This document shows, piece by piece, positions 17,116-27,783 of a DNA stretch of 64,000 bases (positions within the stretch are counted from its first letter, which is position 1; every line of letters starts with the position of its first letter). Source of the DNA: Acidobacteriota bacterium (GTDB lineage: Bacteria; Acidobacteriota; Terriglobia; Bryobacterales; Bryobacteraceae); NCBI GenBank assembly GCA_016213775.1, contig JACQZR010000280.1, positions 1 through 64,000 on the forward strand, in the 5' to 3' direction. Made by a program: the position numbers and the translations under genes. The notes below the pieces were generated by a model. That model saw only the letters and a program-made list of their open reading frames with translations, searched no databases and was not told the origin of the DNA.

Positions 17116-17273
17116 TGCCTGCAGAATCCTTTTCGCAAGGAGAGATTCCTATCACCCTCGATGGTCCCGGCTAGATACAGAAACCGCCGTTTGCCCGACT
17201 TCCGGGCCAGATCGAGTTGACTTCGTATCAGCCTGCCGCGTTCCCGCAAACGCACGGTGATTGTATTACCCAT
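17112..17273 (-). pseudogene. Ribbon-helix-helix antitoxin with internal deletion
   Basis: The 53-codon frame from ATG 17273 starts with MGNTITVRL, the DNA-contacting strand of VapB/CopG-type antitoxins. It ends with the C-terminal signature of the same family, RSQLDLARKSGKRR...LAGTIEG...LSLRKGF. The roughly 20 residues that should form the two helices between them are missing. The DNA-binding fold is therefore probably destroyed although the frame is open. It is paired with a broken PIN gene immediately downstream. The remaining bases between the esterase and the sigma-factor gene (16963-17364) show no other feature. Confidence 0.55.
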
Positions 17274-17364
17274 TTGCTCGAAGTGTAACACGCACCGCAC
17301 CGGAGAGATTCCTAGATCTTTTTCGCTCCCTCAATCGTTGTATGGTCGAAGTAGCGATTGAATC

Positions 17365-17898
17365 ATGGTGGCAGCGACATCGGAAGCAATCGGGAGTTGG
17401 CCGCAAACCGTGGAAGAGTTCGGCCGGCTGTTGGAGCTAACCCAACACGAACTCGTTCAGTTTGCAGCCTGGCAGTTAGGAAACCCGTTGGATGCCGAGG
17501 ACGTGGTGCAGGACGTTTATGTCCAGGCTTTTCGTGAGCGTTTGGACAGACGACACATTACTGAAGTGCGGGCCTATCTCTACCGCATGGTGCGCAACCG
17601 GTGCATCGACCTGTTGCGAACCCATTCGCGGATGGCCAGGGCGGCCCCTGAACCGGCTTCCCCCGACGATCCGTTCCGCGCCGCGCAGGCATTCGAGCAA
17701 AACAGACGCCTGCGCGGACTGATGGGTCGTATTCCGGGCAATGAAGCCGAGGTAATCCAGTACCGCGTCTGGGCCGGATTGTCCTTTTCCGAAATCGCTG
17801 TCGCCGTGGGTGCGAGTGTGCCGACCGTCAAATCCCGGTTCCGCTACGGAATTGAGAAACTGCGGAGGCTGTTGCGTACCGGAGGAGGTTCTCTATGA
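17365..17898 (+). CDS. ECF-type RNA polymerase sigma factor
   Basis: A 177-residue group-IV sigma factor. Region 2 (about residues 25-90) includes DAEDVVQDVYVQAF and YLYRMVRNRCIDLLR, and region 4 (about 115-172) includes FSEIAVAVGASVPTVKSRFR as the -35-binding helix-turn-helix. The order and length are normal for the family. The stop overlaps the start of the next gene (ATGA, 17895-17898), which encodes a zinc-finger membrane protein, the usual sigma/anti-sigma arrangement. The signal controlling it is unknown. Confidence 0.92.
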   Translation: MVAATSEAIGSWPQTVEEFGRLLELTQHELVQFAAWQLGNPLDAEDVVQDVYVQAFRERLDRRHITEVRAYLYRMVRNRCIDLLRTHSRMARAAPEPASPDDPFRAAQAFEQNRRLRGLMGRIPGNEAEVIQYRVWAGLSFSEIAVAVGASVPTVKSRFRYGIEKLRRLLRTGGGSL

Positions 17899-19211
17899 AG
17901 AAGGAACTCGATTGCAGAGATGCAATGGATGCGATGACCGGATTATCACCCAACACCGGCACGCTTCCCTCTGGTCTGCAACGGCACCTAAGCAAATGCG
18001 CCTCTTGCCGTGACGAGTGGGAAGCGCAGTCGGAAGTGATGGCCGTGCTCACCCCGCACCAGTCCGTCGCTGCTTCTGATTCTTTTCAGGAGCGTGTTAT
18101 GAAAGCCATTATCCAGGAACGTATTTCGGAGAACCGGATCGCGCCACCTCAGGCCAGGCGTTGGCTGCGTTGGGTGCCCGCGGCGATTGCCGCAGCCGCC
18201 CTTTTGCTCGCCATCCCGTTCTTTACCGCAACCCGCCAACCATCTCCAGGGGCGTCACTGCTGGCGCAATCGGCCAGCGCGTTTTCCAAGGTCCAGTCGG
18301 TGCATATCCAGGGCAGGATCCGCACGGTGCCTGGGGACAACTTCGAACTGATCGGCGCCGAGTATGACTTCGTCCCCATCGAACTGTGGCGCCAATACGG
18401 CGAGACCGCACGCTGGCGCGTGCAGAAGCCAGGCCGCGTGGCCGTGATGGATGGCAAGTCCGCGACGCTGTACATCGAGCACACCAACACCGCTGCCGCC
18501 GGAGGGCCGTCCGCCGGATTTGTCGATTGGCTCAAGCCGTTGCTCGATCCGCAGGGCATTCTCCAACGCGAGATCAGGGCCGCCAACTCCGGCGAAGCCC
18601 AGATCCAGATCAACCAGACCGCGGCTGTGAAGGCCGTTTCGATGAAGCGCCACGCGAAGGGCGACTTCACCAATGCGTGGACGTTCAACAAGTCGATTCA
18701 GGAAGCCGACCATACGTGCACCTACCGTTTTGATCCGGCGTCCGGATTGCTGGCAGGCCTCGCGGTGAGCATCCAGACCGCAGCCGGCGAAGTGACGGTG
18801 GCCGAGTTTGACCGGTTCCTCTACAACGAGCCTATGCCTGATTCGCTGTTCGCCCTGCAGATTCCCGAGAATGCCATCTGGAGCAAGAACGATGGCGGGC
18901 CCGCCCGCGAGGCGTCCATCACGTTCTCCGGGCCGAAGGAAGCAGCGGCCTACTTCTTTGACGCGTTGGGCCGCAAAGACTGGGACGCGGCATTGGTGGT
19001 ATACCCGCACACCGCGGCATCGGAAGTGTTGAAGCGTGCCTACGGAGGTGTAGAGGTAATCAGGCTGGGCGAGCCCTTCCAATCCGGGCTCTACCGGGGT
19101 TGGTTTGTTCCCTATGAACTGCGCATGCCGAACGGGCGAATCAAGAAGTGGAACATCGCCGTGCGCAACGACAATCCCCAGCACCGCTGGGTAATGGACG
19201 GCGGTTTCTAG
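17895..19211 (+). CDS. Zinc-finger anti-sigma factor with periplasmic domain
   Basis: A 438-residue single-pass membrane protein. The N-terminal cytoplasmic part has a ZAS-like zinc motif (H31-x3-C35-x2-C38 in HLSKCASC). A transmembrane helix lies about 90-112 (WVPAAIAAAALLLAIPFF), followed by a roughly 320-residue periplasmic region. That region resembles LolA/MucB-like lipid-binding modules in the spacing of strands, but this is weak. It overlaps the sigma-factor gene by four bases, so the two are translationally coupled and it most likely sequesters that sigma factor. A stem-loop follows at 19228-19255. Confidence 0.85.
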   Translation: MKKELDCRDAMDAMTGLSPNTGTLPSGLQRHLSKCASCRDEWEAQSEVMAVLTPHQSVAASDSFQERVMKAIIQERISENRIAPPQARRWLRWVPAAIAAAALLLAIPFFTATRQPSPGASLLAQSASAFSKVQSVHIQGRIRTVPGDNFELIGAEYDFVPIELWRQYGETARWRVQKPGRVAVMDGKSATLYIEHTNTAAAGGPSAGFVDWLKPLLDPQGILQREIRAANSGEAQIQINQTAAVKAVSMKRHAKGDFTNAWTFNKSIQEADHTCTYRFDPASGLLAGLAVSIQTAAGEVTVAEFDRFLYNEPMPDSLFALQIPENAIWSKNDGGPAREASITFSGPKEAAAYFFDALGRKDWDAALVVYPHTAASEVLKRAYGGVEVIRLGEPFQSGLYRGWFVPYELRMPNGRIKKWNIAVRNDNPQHRWVMDGGF

Positions 19212-19227
19212 CGCCAGGAGTCATTTT

Positions 19228-19255
19228 GAGGCGGCAGCGCTCTTCCTGCCGCCTC
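19228..19255 (+). terminator. Stem-loop after the anti-sigma gene
   Basis: A perfect 10-bp inverted repeat GAGGCGGCAG / CTGCCGCCTC with an 8-base loop lies 16 bases after the stop codon. No clear T-run follows, so it is either a factor-assisted terminator or an mRNA 3'-end stabiliser. Confidence 0.5.
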
Positions 19256-19357
19256 TGTATGGCGCGATTGTATAGTTGTCTACCTCCAGCTTGCCACTCG
19301 CCATACAACCCGCTATGATTCCTTAGCATTACCTTACACGCCGAGGAGCTTCCGACT

Positions 19358-20874
<1,517 letters not shown>

Positions 20875-20875
<1 letters not shown>

Positions 20876-21720
20876 TGCGTGGGGCGTTGCTTTCCGCCGC
20901 GATGCTGGCGGCCGTCTCGGCATGTTCCGCATTGGGGCAGCAGGCGCACCTCCATCACGTTCATTTGAACTCCACCGACCCGGACGCAGCGATCGCGTTC
21001 TACACGGAGAAATTCTCCTGCGAGAAGGCTTCCTTCCACGGGAAAGGTTCCGTTTGGGCGCAGAAATCGTGGCTGTTCTTCGATAAGGTGGCGGCGGCTC
21101 CTCCCCATGAAACCGACTCTCCCATCTGGCACATCGGATGGGGCGCGGAGGACATGCAGGCCACATACAAAAAGCAGGTGGAGAGCGGAACGAAGTTTCA
21201 AACGCCCATCACTGACATCAGCGATCTGGCCAACTTCAAGGGTTTCTTCTATGCGTATGTCGATGGGCCGGATCACGCGCTCATCGAACTGAACACAGCC
21301 GGCCATCACAACTTCGGCCACCTGCATCTGTTTAGCGCCAACACCAAAGCGGCCGCCGAATGGTATGCCAGGTACTTCGGCGTGAAGCCGCGCATTCCGC
21401 AATCACAGGAGCCGCGCATGTACCGCGGCTTCCAGGTTGCGCCGTCAGCGTCATTCACCATTGACAACGTCAATGTGATCCTCTTCCCTGCGAAGTACCG
21501 CGGGCATGAGCGCTTCCGAACGACTCGCGGCACAGTGTTCGATCACGTGTCTTTTTCCGTGGACGCACTCGATCCGCTGTTCGAACGGATGAAGGCGGAC
21601 GGCGTCAGGATCCTCGAGCAGCCATACAAGCTCAAAGGCTCTGATCAGCGTGCGGTGATGGTGGAAGGCCCCGATCAGATTGCCATCGAGATCGTTGAAG
21701 GCCACGCCCACAATCCATGA
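20875..21720 (+). CDS. Exported two-domain VOC protein, probable lipoprotein
   Basis: 281 residues from the ATG at 20875, overlapping the amidohydrolase stop. The N-terminus MRGALLSAAMLAAVSAC is a signal peptide with a lipobox-like VSAC, so lipidation at Cys17 is possible. Two VOC modules follow: about 25-140 (HHVHLNSTDPDAAIAFYTEK) and about 145-275 (GHLHLFSANTKAAAEWYARY). Both carry His at the first strand and Glu or similar at later strands, as in metal-dependent extradiol dioxygenases and glyoxalases. Exported VOC proteins are uncommon. The ATGA overlap with the cytochrome gene implies a shared pathway. Activity unknown. Confidence 0.8.
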
Positions 21721-22520
21721 GGCTGCTGGCGGTATTCGTCCTGACCTTGCCGCTGGCGGCGCAGAGAAGTGAACTTCCCGAGTTCGTAGCTGGCGATCAG
21801 TGCCTCTTCTGCCATCGCAACGACATCGGCCCGGTGTGGGGCAAGAACGCTCATAACACAGCGGTGCTGCTCAAGGAGGGCGAGGAGTTCACGCTGGGCG
21901 CGCACCGCAAGCAGCGGAACCTCAAGCGGACGGGCTACGGCAGGTTCGCGATGCAGGAACCCGATGGTTCGTGGAACCAGACCAAGTTCGCGGACCGTTG
22001 CGCCGGCTGCCACACCACCGCGGTCAACGCGGATACGAAGGCGTTCGCCGAGGTGGCGATTGACTGCTACGCCTGCCACGGTGTCGTCGATCTCAACCAT
22101 AGCAACGACACATCGCTGATCCTCCTTTCGAAGAAGAACAAGACTTCTGCCAGGACGGTAGCCTCCATCTGCGGATCGTGCCATCTGCGCGGCGGGGTGT
22201 CGAAGGGCAAGGGCTTTCGCTATGCCTTCCACTTTGTCGCCGGTGACGATCTGTTTACGGACTATCAGGCTGACTGGAAGAAGGCCGATGATGCCTCGCT
22301 GCACGCGGGAGACCGGCACGTCTACCGCAACATTCGCGATGTGCTCCAAAACAATTCCGAGGTCACCTGTTTGAGCTGCCACAATGTCCACGGCAGCAAC
22401 AGCCAGAAGCACCGGCGCGTTCTGACATCGGCTGTATGCCTGGACTGTCACAACGAGACCGGCCCAAAGAAGAACGTGAAGCGGTATCGGGCGGTCAGCG
22501 CGACGTGCGAACTGCGGTAG
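21717..22520 (+). CDS. Hexaheme c-type cytochrome
   Basis: A 267-residue exported protein, signal peptide about 1-15. Six CxxCH heme-binding motifs sit at residues 29 (CLFCH), 95 (CAGCH), 117 (CYACH), 152 (CGSCH), 218 (CLSCH) and 241 (CLDCH). The spacing resembles the cytochrome c554/doubled-CXXCH group. A lone Cys near the C-terminus (ATCELR) may mark a lost seventh motif. It overlaps the VOC gene by four bases (ATGA). Expected location is the periplasm, carrying electrons from the two preceding exported proteins toward the respiratory chain. No membrane anchor is seen. Confidence 0.9.
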   Translation: MRLLAVFVLTLPLAAQRSELPEFVAGDQCLFCHRNDIGPVWGKNAHNTAVLLKEGEEFTLGAHRKQRNLKRTGYGRFAMQEPDGSWNQTKFADRCAGCHTTAVNADTKAFAEVAIDCYACHGVVDLNHSNDTSLILLSKKNKTSARTVASICGSCHLRGGVSKGKGFRYAFHFVAGDDLFTDYQADWKKADDASLHAGDRHVYRNIRDVLQNNSEVTCLSCHNVHGSNSQKHRRVLTSAVCLDCHNETGPKKNVKRYRAVSATCELR

Positions 22521-22535
22521 TGCGTCATTTTGAAT

Positions 22536-23984
22536 CTAGAGGCCTGCTTGTTTCCAGAGTTCGTCGACGCGCTGCTTCACGCCGGGGGACATGGTGATGA
22601 CGTCGGGCCAGGGGCGTGTGAAGCCTTCCTCTTTCCATTTGCGGGTGGCGTCGACGCCCATCTTGGAGCCGTAGTTGGGCAGGCGGCTGGCGTGATCGAG
22701 CGAGTCGACGGGGCCCATGACGAACTGGATGTCGCGCTCAGGGTCGATGTTGTTGAGGGCTTTCCATGCCACTTCGCTGACGTTCTGCACGTTCACATCC
22801 TCATCCACTACGACGATGCATTTGGAAAACATGGCCTGGCCGAGTCCCCAGATGGCGTGCATCACTTTGCGCGCGTGGCCGGGGTATGACTTACGGATCG
22901 CTACCAGAATTATGTTGTGGAAGATGCCTTCAGCGGGCATGCAGATGTCACGCACTTCGGGTAGCTGCATGCGCATCAGAGGGAGGAAGATGCGCTCGAT
23001 CGCTTTGCCCATATAGAAGTCCTCCATAGGAGGCGGTCCTACGATGGTGGTGGCGTAGACGGGGTTCTTGCGGTGGGTGATGCAATCGATGTGGAAGACG
23101 GGGTAATCGTCATCCAACGAGTAGAAGCCGGTGTGATCGCCGAAGGGGCCTTCCCTGCGCAGTTCTCCCAGTACGACGTGTCCTTCGAGCACGATCTCCG
23201 ATTGCGCGGGGACAAGGATATCGTTGGTTTCGCACTTCACCAGATCGACAGGCTTGTTGCGAAGGAAGCCGGCGATCATCATTTCATCCAGGTCGGGCGG
23301 AAGCGGGAGGATGGCGGAGTACATCGTCGCGGGATCGCAACCAATGGCGACGGAGACGGGCATGCTTTTCTTCTTGCCTTCGCGCAGGAGGCGGCGGTAG
23401 TGTTCCGCGCCCTGTTTGTGGGTCTGCCAGTGCATGCCGGTGGTGCGATCGTCGTAGACCTGCATGCGGTACATGCCACAGTTGCGCTTGCCGGTATCGG
23501 GGTTGTGCGAGAAGACCATCGGCAGAGTGATGAACGGTCCACCGTCCTGCGGCCAGCAGGTAAGGATAGGGAATTCCTTGAGCGAGAAATTGTCCTTGCG
23601 GATGACCTCTTTGCAGGGGCCGGAAGAGACGGTCTTGGGGAACGCCGCGCCGAGTTCGCCGAGCACTGGCAGCATCTTCAGTTTGCCGATGAGGCCTTCC
23701 GGCATGCGCATTTCCAGCAGTGCAGAGATGCGTTTTGCGATGTCGTCGACGGGCGAGGATTCGAGCGCGATCTCCATGCGCCGTTCACTGGCGAAGGCAT
23801 TGATCAGCACGGGAACGGATGAGCCCTTGGGTTTCTCAAACAGCAGCGCGGGGCCGTGGCCTTTGACGGCGCGGTCGGCCATTTCGGTGATTTCGAGATG
23901 GGGGTCGACTTCAAAGGGAATCCGCTTGAGCTCGCCCTTTTCTTCGAGGGCACGGATGAATTCGCGGAGATCGGTATAAGCCAT
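22536..23984 (-). CDS. UbiD family decarboxylase
   Basis: A 482-residue cytoplasmic enzyme of the UbiD family, which needs prenylated FMN to (de)carboxylate aromatic or alpha,beta-unsaturated acids, as in ubiquinone or menaquinone synthesis. Family markers run along the whole length: MAYTDLREFIRALEEKGEL, ITEMADRAVK, RNCGMYRMQVYDDRTTGMHW, VAIGCDPA, LRREGPFGDHTGFYSLDD and the late VVVDEDVNVQN. Length is normal (about 480-490). It is convergent with the hexaheme cytochrome gene (15 bp apart) and divergent from fabG by 53 bp. No UbiX partner is in the window. Quinone synthesis is the likeliest role; aromatic catabolism is the alternative. Confidence 0.88.
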   Translation of the reverse strand: MAYTDLREFIRALEEKGELKRIPFEVDPHLEITEMADRAVKGHGPALLFEKPKGSSVPVLINAFASERRMEIALESSPVDDIAKRISALLEMRMPEGLIGKLKMLPVLGELGAAFPKTVSSGPCKEVIRKDNFSLKEFPILTCWPQDGGPFITLPMVFSHNPDTGKRNCGMYRMQVYDDRTTGMHWQTHKQGAEHYRRLLREGKKKSMPVSVAIGCDPATMYSAILPLPPDLDEMMIAGFLRNKPVDLVKCETNDILVPAQSEIVLEGHVVLGELRREGPFGDHTGFYSLDDDYPVFHIDCITHRKNPVYATTIVGPPPMEDFYMGKAIERIFLPLMRMQLPEVRDICMPAEGIFHNIILVAIRKSYPGHARKVMHAIWGLGQAMFSKCIVVVDEDVNVQNVSEVAWKALNNIDPERDIQFVMGPVDSLDHASRLPNYGSKMGVDATRKWKEEGFTRPWPDVITMSPGVKQRVDELWKQAGL

Positions 23985-24037
23985 AAGTTCAGGGAAATGT
24001 TCTCTATCTACTATGATGGAGGATCAGGATTCATTGC

Positions 24038-24772
24038 ATGGGACAACGGACAGCATTGGTAACCGGCGCAAGCCGTGGGATCGGAAAAGCTTGCGCAATG
24101 GCGCTGGCGGCGGCGGGCCACAAGGTTGTGGTGGCGGCCCGGGACACGGCGAAGTTGGAGGAGACGGCGGCGGCTATTCGAGCGATCGGAGGCGAGGCGC
24201 ATGTAGTCGCGCTCGACTTGAGCGCACCCGATACGATCGCGGCGGCGTTCACTGAAGCGGTGTCGAAGGCGGGGCCCGTACACATTCTGGTGAACAACGC
24301 CGGTATCACCAAAGACGGTCTGGCGTTGCGCATGAAGCGGGCCGATTTCGAGTCGGTGCTGCAGGTGAACCTGACGTCGGCGTTCGTGTGCATTCAACTG
24401 GTCTTGCAGGGAATGATGCGCGAGCGATGGGGGCGGATTGTCAATATCACGTCGGTGGTGGGTCAGGCGGGGAATGCGGGTCAGGCGAATTACGTGGCGT
24501 CGAAGGCGGGGTTGATCGGGATGACGAAGTCGCTAGCGCAGGAGATGGCGAGCCGCAACATCACCGTGAATGCGGTTGCGCCGGGGTTTATTGAGAGCGA
24601 TATGACGGCTGTGCTGGGATCCGATGTGAAGGAGCGGATTCTCACAGGCATCCCGCTCAAACGTATGGGAACCGCCGAAGAAGTCGCGGCTGCCGTGAAG
24701 TTTCTTGCGAGCGACGATGCCGGATATATCACAGGGCACGTGCTGAATGTGAACGGCGGGATGTATATGTGA
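24038..24772 (+). CDS. fabG: 3-oxoacyl-[acyl-carrier-protein] reductase (SDR)
   Basis: A 244-residue short-chain dehydrogenase that reduces 3-oxoacyl-ACP with NADPH in fatty-acid elongation. It has the cofactor motif TGASRGIG (residues 9-16), NNAG at 86-89, and catalytic Ser139, Tyr152 and Lys156 (NYVASKAG). The FabG-type C-terminus DAGYITGHVLNVNGGMYM is intact. Sequence from end to end matches classical FabG rather than other SDRs. It stands outside any fab cluster, so a paralogue used in another pathway cannot be excluded. Confidence 0.88.
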   Translation: MGQRTALVTGASRGIGKACAMALAAAGHKVVVAARDTAKLEETAAAIRAIGGEAHVVALDLSAPDTIAAAFTEAVSKAGPVHILVNNAGITKDGLALRMKRADFESVLQVNLTSAFVCIQLVLQGMMRERWGRIVNITSVVGQAGNAGQANYVASKAGLIGMTKSLAQEMASRNITVNAVAPGFIESDMTAVLGSDVKERILTGIPLKRMGTAEEVAAAVKFLASDDAGYITGHVLNVNGGMYM

Positions 24773-24814
24773 GCGCCGGAAGCCAGGGGCTACGTTTGAC
24801 TATAGTGAAGGTAT

Positions 24815-25429
24815 ATGGATCTCATACCTTCACAGAATGACGTAGTCGCCTTGTTGCGGCAGACCGGTGCGTTGCGCCACGGACATTTTGTGTATCCCAA
24901 TGGACTTCATGCCAATGAATATCTGCAGGTGGCGCTGGCGATGCGTCACTACGAGCATCTGAAGACGCTGAGCGTCGGATTGAGCCGCAAGGTTCGTGCG
25001 AATTCCGAATTGCGCGCGATGATCTCCGAGCTTTCGATCGTAACCCCGGCCGGCGGGGGAGTGCCTGTGGCCTATGGCGTGTGCGAAGCGCTGCGGGCCA
25101 GGCAGGTGTATTGGGCGGAGTCGGATGACAACGACCGTCCGCTGCACTTCCGCCAGTATTTCGTCCAACGTCCCGGCGAGCGCGTGTTGCTGGTGGATGA
25201 CATTCTGCGGTCCGGTGAGAAGTTGAGCCAGCTAAGAGCGCTCGTGGAGCGGAATGGCGGCGAGGTGGTTGGTCTTGCAGTGGTCATTTACCAGCCCACT
25301 CCGAAGACGGCGAATTTCGGGAATCTGCCGTTGTATTACCTGGCGAAGCTGGACGCGCATTATTCGAAAGACGCGGAGAGTTGCGATTTGTGTGAACAGG
25401 GACTGCCGCTGGATAGCGTCTGGGTCTAG
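24815..25429 (+). CDS. Phosphoribosyltransferase, orotate PRTase-like
   Basis: A 204-residue type-I phosphoribosyltransferase. The PRPP loop RVLLVDDILRSGEK (about residues 128-141) has the two acidic residues of the family. The N-terminal TGALRHGHFVYPNGLHANEY resembles the orotate phosphoribosyltransferase (PyrE) substrate region. The C-terminal SCDLCEQGLPLDSVWV is an extension, with a Cys pair, not found in typical PyrE. It lies 42 bp after fabG on the same strand. Orotate phosphoribosyl transfer in UMP synthesis is plausible, but a salvage role is also possible, so no symbol is given. Its 3' end overlaps the next gene tail-to-tail by 4 bp. Confidence 0.75.
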   Translation: MDLIPSQNDVVALLRQTGALRHGHFVYPNGLHANEYLQVALAMRHYEHLKTLSVGLSRKVRANSELRAMISELSIVTPAGGGVPVAYGVCEALRARQVYWAESDDNDRPLHFRQYFVQRPGERVLLVDDILRSGEKLSQLRALVERNGGEVVGLAVVIYQPTPKTANFGNLPLYYLAKLDAHYSKDAESCDLCEQGLPLDSVWV

Positions 25430-26217
25430 AACGCCCGCCACGCACGCATGGAACGTTTTAGATTCTCTTCACGGTCTCCTTTGACGTTGTAGCATTGGAG
25501 GCCGATGGGGCCTTTGAAGCCCATGGACCGGACTGTGTGGACGAAAGCTTTCACGTCGAAGGTGCCGCGGTCCAGGGTTTGGATGAGCCGGGTCCAATCC
25601 CCTTCGTGGTCGGCTCCGTTGATGCTCACCATCAGCGTTTTGGGGAGCGCCTGCTTGAGACGCGCCTGCATGTTCGCTTCGTCGCCGCTGCGCAGCCAGT
25701 GACAGAGATTGAAGACCAGGCCGACGTTGGGGCGATTCACCTTTTCGATCAAGCGGAGCGCGTCTTCAATGCGGGCGATGTGGAAGCCGTAGTGTGGATA
25801 GAGCGCGACCTTGAGTCTAGCGGCCGCGGCCATGGCGGCTACTTCGCGCACTACCGGAGTGGCGATGTCGTCTCCGTTGAGCACGCTGCCATTCACCGTG
25901 AAGGTGATCAGCGCGCCGGTGCCCTTCAGCAGGCGGATGGCCTCGGGCAGGGCACGGTCGTAGGTGGGGAGAGGGTCCTTGAGATTCATTCCGGTGTAGA
26001 TGCCCACCATGTGCATGCCCCGCTGTTTGTGCGCGGCCACGAGTTGCGGCAGGTCTTTGAAGCCGGAATAGAAGATGCCCGCATAGCCGGTGCGCTGGGC
26101 GAGTTCGGTTTGTTGCTCGACGTTCAGTTCGCCGCGGCCGGAGCCGTTGTCAAAGACGTAGAGGGGGCTGTCGGCGGCATGCAGCGCGGCAGCGATGAGA
26201 ATGATTGCGAGTTTCAT
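25426..26217 (-). CDS. Exported xylose-isomerase-like TIM-barrel (sugar phosphate isomerase/epimerase family)
   Basis: About 263 residues from ATG 26217 (MKLAIILIAAALHAADS, signal peptide). The body is an AP_endonuc_2/xylose-isomerase-like TIM barrel: YPHYGFHIARIEDALRLIEK, NVGLVFNLCHWLRSGDE and LMVSINGADHEGDW supply the metal-binding His, Glu and Asp positions, and GPIGLQCYNVKGD forms the last strand. The four-base overlap with the Gfo/Idh gene upstream (stop and start share TCATGA) shows an operon. Exported pairs of this kind are frequent in Acidobacteria and Planctomycetes and are thought to modify sugars. Substrate unknown. Confidence 0.8.
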   Translation of the reverse strand: MKLAIILIAAALHAADSPLYVFDNGSGRGELNVEQQTELAQRTGYAGIFYSGFKDLPQLVAAHKQRGMHMVGIYTGMNLKDPLPTYDRALPEAIRLLKGTGALITFTVNGSVLNGDDIATPVVREVAAMAAAARLKVALYPHYGFHIARIEDALRLIEKVNRPNVGLVFNLCHWLRSGDEANMQARLKQALPKTLMVSINGADHEGDWTRLIQTLDRGTFDVKAFVHTVRSMGFKGPIGLQCYNVKGDREENLKRSMRAWRAF

Positions 26218-27602
26218 GAAACACCCCACGGGGAACGCATCGGTCTGCGGATCATCATTCGAGCCATCTCGTTACCCACGATAGTTTCCTTCACCGGATC
26301 CCAGGTGAGCGGCGCGCCAGTGCGAATGCAAAGTTCGGCGAGCTGGCTGATCATGTCGGAGCGGAAGGCGCTTTCGATATCGTCAACGCTGGGAGCGCCG
26401 GTGCGGACAGAGTGAATGAAGCTTTGATGATGGCCCGCGGTGAGCGCTTGCTGGAAGCCCTTCGGGAGACCATCGGGGATCTTGTCGAGCGTGCTGTGGA
26501 GCAGGCGCTTTTCGTTGGGCCCGATGACGGAGCTCATCAGGGATTCCGGGTGCGTCACCACCCTGCCATAGTTGACGATCACCCAACCGTCGGTGCCGAT
26601 GAAGATGGCGCCGTTGGGCAGTTTCCCATCGCCGGGGTGCGGCACACCGGGCAACGTGTGATAGGTGTTGCTGTCCATGAAGTGTAACTCCAGGCCGTCC
26701 GGCCAGGTGCAGCGGACATTCCATTGAATGGATGTATCGAAGATGCCGCCGGTGGCGAACCTGCCCGAACCATCGTAGCGGGTGGGCGGCTGATGGCGGC
26801 CTGTGGAGTCGGCCCAGCGCTGCAGTTGATCGAGCGGGTGGGCGGCCCAGTTGGCGATGTTGCCAAGGGTGTAATCGGCAATGTTGAAGATGCCGCGCGG
26901 TTCCATGGTGAGGCAGCGGTCCGCGCAGAACGGATGCACGGGCGCCGGGCCGAGCCAGGCGTCGTAATCGAAGCCGTCCGGGATGGGCATGGTGGGCGAG
27001 CCGGAGCCGCCTGCTGCGGATGGCGGGCTCACCACGTAGATCCGTTGCACCTTGCCGATGCGGCCGTTGAGGACAAGTTCGAGCGCTTTGGTGGCGTCAG
27101 CGAAGGCGCGCAGTTCGGCGCCGTATTGGAACACCTTCTTCGATTGGCGCGCGGCGTTGCGGGCAGCGATGTCCTGTTCGATGGATACGCCGAGCGGCTT
27201 TTCGCAATGCACGTGCTTGCCGGCTTTGAGCGCGGGGATCAGCATGGACACGTGCCAGTGATCTGGCGAGGCGATGTAAACGGCGTCGATGTCTTTGCGC
27301 GCGAGGAGTTCCTGAAAGTCGCGGTACATTTGAATGCCACGATTGGGGCGGTTCTGCGCGGCGTATTGCTTTTCCAACTCCTGTTTGGCTTCGATTCGGC
27401 GAGATTGTTGCGCATCGGCGACGGCGACGATTACGGTGTTGTCGAACCATGCGTACTGGCGTGTTTCAAAGACGGCGCGGAGTCCGCTTCCGATGACGCC
27501 GACGGTGATACGGTCGCTGGGGGACGTGGACGCGAGGCCGAGGGCGGAGGCGGGGACGACGGCGGCGGAGCGCGCGAAGGAGCGTCGAGTGAGGAGGCTC
27601 AC
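26214..27602 (-). CDS. Tat-exported Gfo/Idh/MocA family oxidoreductase
   Basis: A 462-residue NAD(P)-dependent oxidoreductase with an N-terminal Tat-like signal (TRRSFARSAAVVPASALGLA). A Rossmann domain follows: VGVIGSGLRA near residue 34, then DAVYIASPDHWHVSM and HVHCEKPLGVS, the latter carrying the catalytic-loop Lys-Pro. The C-terminal domain has GGIFDTSIQWNVR and ends in VKETIVGNEMARMMIRRPMR, typical of the exported subgroup. It is operonic with the TIM-barrel gene, suggesting joint oxidation/epimerisation of a sugar in the periplasm. A shortened relative is found as a relic at 60060-60503. Confidence 0.87.
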   Translation of the reverse strand: MSLLTRRSFARSAAVVPASALGLASTSPSDRITVGVIGSGLRAVFETRQYAWFDNTVIVAVADAQQSRRIEAKQELEKQYAAQNRPNRGIQMYRDFQELLARKDIDAVYIASPDHWHVSMLIPALKAGKHVHCEKPLGVSIEQDIAARNAARQSKKVFQYGAELRAFADATKALELVLNGRIGKVQRIYVVSPPSAAGGSGSPTMPIPDGFDYDAWLGPAPVHPFCADRCLTMEPRGIFNIADYTLGNIANWAAHPLDQLQRWADSTGRHQPPTRYDGSGRFATGGIFDTSIQWNVRCTWPDGLELHFMDSNTYHTLPGVPHPGDGKLPNGAIFIGTDGWVIVNYGRVVTHPESLMSSVIGPNEKRLLHSTLDKIPDGLPKGFQQALTAGHHQSFIHSVRTGAPSVDDIESAFRSDMISQLAELCIRTGAPLTWDPVKETIVGNEMARMMIRRPMRSPWGVS

Positions 27603-27783
27603 GGTGGGGGTCCTTTCTGTTGGACTGCTCTTGTTATAGCGGATCGTGGACCAGGCTGGAACTTAGTTGGCGTGGGATCTTGCTACAGCATGCATTTTTC
27701 GAGGAACAACGCAGACGAACCGGGTGTATACTATTGCGGACTCAGGAGTCTGAATAGACCCCGAGTCGTCCTTCGGAGGCTTC

